A DNA stretch of 5,294 bases from Nocardioidaceae bacterium (GTDB taxonomy: Bacteria > Actinomycetota > Actinomycetes > Propionibacteriales > Nocardioidaceae), in the NCBI GenBank assembly GCA_025966335.1, contig JAICRS010000214.1, positions 1 to 5,294 of the forward strand. The letters are read 5' to 3'. Positions 4,416 through 5,294 of this stretch are shown piece by piece. The stretch's first letter is position 1, and each line of letters starts with the position of its first letter. The translations under genes were made by a program, and so were the position numbers. The notes beneath the pieces were generated by a model. It worked only from the letters and a program-made list of their open reading frames with translations, was not told the DNA's origin and did no database searches.

Positions 4416-5294
4416 GTGGCGAATAACAATGAACGCCCCGCGCCGTCGGTGATCCACGAGGGCCTTCCCACGCAGTTGCCGGACATCGACCCGGACGAGA
4501 CCCAGGAGTGGCTCGAGTCGCTCGACGCCCTCCTCGACGAACGCGGCAAGGCCCGCGCCCGTTACGTGATGCTCAAGCTGCTCGAGCGCGCCCGGGAGAA
4601 GCAGGTCGGCGTGCCGGGGCTGCGCAGCACCGACTACATCAACACGATCCCGCCCGAGCGCGAGCCGTGGTTCCCCGGCGACGAGCACATCGAACGCCGG
4701 ATCCGTGCCTTCATCCGCTGGAACGCCGCGGTGATGGTCTCGGTGGCCAACCGCAAGGGGCTCGAGGTCGGCGGACACATCGCCACCTACCAGTCGGCGG
4801 CGTCGCTCTACGAGGTCGGCTTCAACCACTTCTTCCGCGGCAAGGACCACCCCGGTGGCGGCGACCAGGTCTACATCCAGGGCCACGGCTCCCCCGGCAT
4901 CTACGCCCGCGCGTTCCTCGAGGGCCGGCTCAGCGACCAGCAGCTCTCGCACTTCCGCCAGGAGGTGCAGCACGGTGTCGGCAAGGGCCTCCCGTCCTAC
5001 CCGCACCCGCGGCTGATGTCGGACTTCTGGGAGTTCCCGACGGTCTCGATGGGTCTGACCGCGCTGAGCTCGATCTACCAGGCGCGGTTCAACAAGTACA
5101 TGCACAACCGCGGCATCAAGGACACCTCGCAGCAGCACGTGTGGGCGTTCCTCGGTGACGGTGAGATGGGCGAGCCGGAGTCGCTCGGCGCGATCGGCCT
5201 GGCCGCCCGCGAGGAGTTGGACAACCTCACGTTCGTGGTCAACTGCAACCTGCAGCGACTGGACGGCCCGGTACGCGGCAACGGCAAGATCATC
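4416..5294 (+). CDS. aceE: Pyruvate dehydrogenase E1 component, homodimeric type, N-terminal third
   Basis: The 293 codons present encode the start of the thiamine diphosphate-dependent E1 enzyme that decarboxylates pyruvate and passes the acetyl group to the E2 lipoyl domain. Full-length proteins are about 900 residues, so about two thirds lie beyond the right edge. The ThDP/Mg motif begins at GDGEMGEPE (247-255) and ends in NCN (276-278), followed by LQRLDGPVRGNGKII. Two histidines align with the E. coli active-site residues H106 and H142 as I recall them: H121 in GGHIATYQS and H157 in QGHGSPG. The homodimeric class is clear from RWNAAVMV (101-108) and SDFWEFPTVSMG (202-213). GTG at 4416 is the first possible start after an in-frame TGA at 4395, with AGAGGA just upstream. 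The gene has a long leader of about 175 bp from the MOSC stop, containing the palindrome. Confidence 0.96.
   Translation, partial: MANNNERPAPSVIHEGLPTQLPDIDPDETQEWLESLDALLDERGKARARYVMLKLLERAREKQVGVPGLRSTDYINTIPPEREPWFPGDEHIERRIRAFIRWNAAVMVSVANRKGLEVGGHIATYQSAASLYEVGFNHFFRGKDHPGGGDQVYIQGHGSPGIYARAFLEGRLSDQQLSHFRQEVQHGVGKGLPSYPHPRLMSDFWEFPTVSMGLTALSSIYQARFNKYMHNRGIKDTSQQHVWAFLGDGEMGEPESLGAIGLAAREELDNLTFVVNCNLQRLDGPVRGNGKII

Noticed and set aside
4308..5138. Minus-strand open frame of 276 codons opposite aceE.
   Set aside because: It is antisense to a clear AceE reading frame, and its composition (rich in V, R, E, L, D, H) is that of a mirror frame in GC-rich DNA.
1..5294. A CRISPR array, insertion sequence, toxin-antitoxin pair or other novel defence system.
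   Set aside because: I found no repeat-spacer pattern, transposase or integrase frame, or defence-type domain; all genes belong to ordinary metabolic or housekeeping families.

Overview
The window looks like chromosomal DNA from a high-GC actinobacterium, plausibly of the Nocardioidaceae or a relative. The evidence is a coding G+C near 70%, GTG and TTG starts, a mycobacterial-type AhpE peroxiredoxin, an actinobacterial DUF3052 protein and a homodimeric-type AceE. The family-level placement is an inference from protein style, not a search result.

Layout from left to right. Positions 1-574 (minus) hold the N-terminal 191 codons of a phytanoyl-CoA dioxygenase-like protein that runs off the left edge; its G+C is only about 60% over the first 300 bases. 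Positions 649-720 (minus) are a tRNA-Val(UAC) with a plausible promoter just upstream. A gap of about 200 bp carries a 9-bp inverted repeat and a probable terminator. Next come two minus-strand genes overlapping by ATGA: a 539-residue acyl-CoA synthetase (1381-3000) followed by ahpE (920-1384). Upstream of the synthetase lies a TetR-style inverted repeat that overlaps a possible -10. Further right is a DUF3052 gene (3106-3540, minus, TTG start). Divergent from it is a MOSC-domain protein (3658-4239, plus). A 44-bp concentric palindrome then precedes the N-terminal third of aceE (4416 to the right edge, plus, GTG start).

The block ahpE / DUF3052 / divergent aceE matches the gene order I recall for mycobacteria (Rv2238c, Rv2239c, Rv2241). 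Here an acyl-CoA synthetase sits between ahpE and the DUF3052 gene, and a MOSC gene sits between the DUF3052 gene and aceE. The functional theme is central carbon entry (pyruvate to acetyl-CoA by AceE), acyl-CoA formation and peroxide detoxification. A direct link between these genes is inference only.

I see no CRISPR array, transposase, integrase, toxin-antitoxin pair or recognisable defence system. No gene-free stretch exceeds 300 bases; the longest is 721-919. The most notable non-coding signals are the concentric palindrome at 4248-4291, the operator-like repeat at 3037-3053, and the compositional drop on the 3' side of the tRNA, which could mark the edge of an acquired segment.
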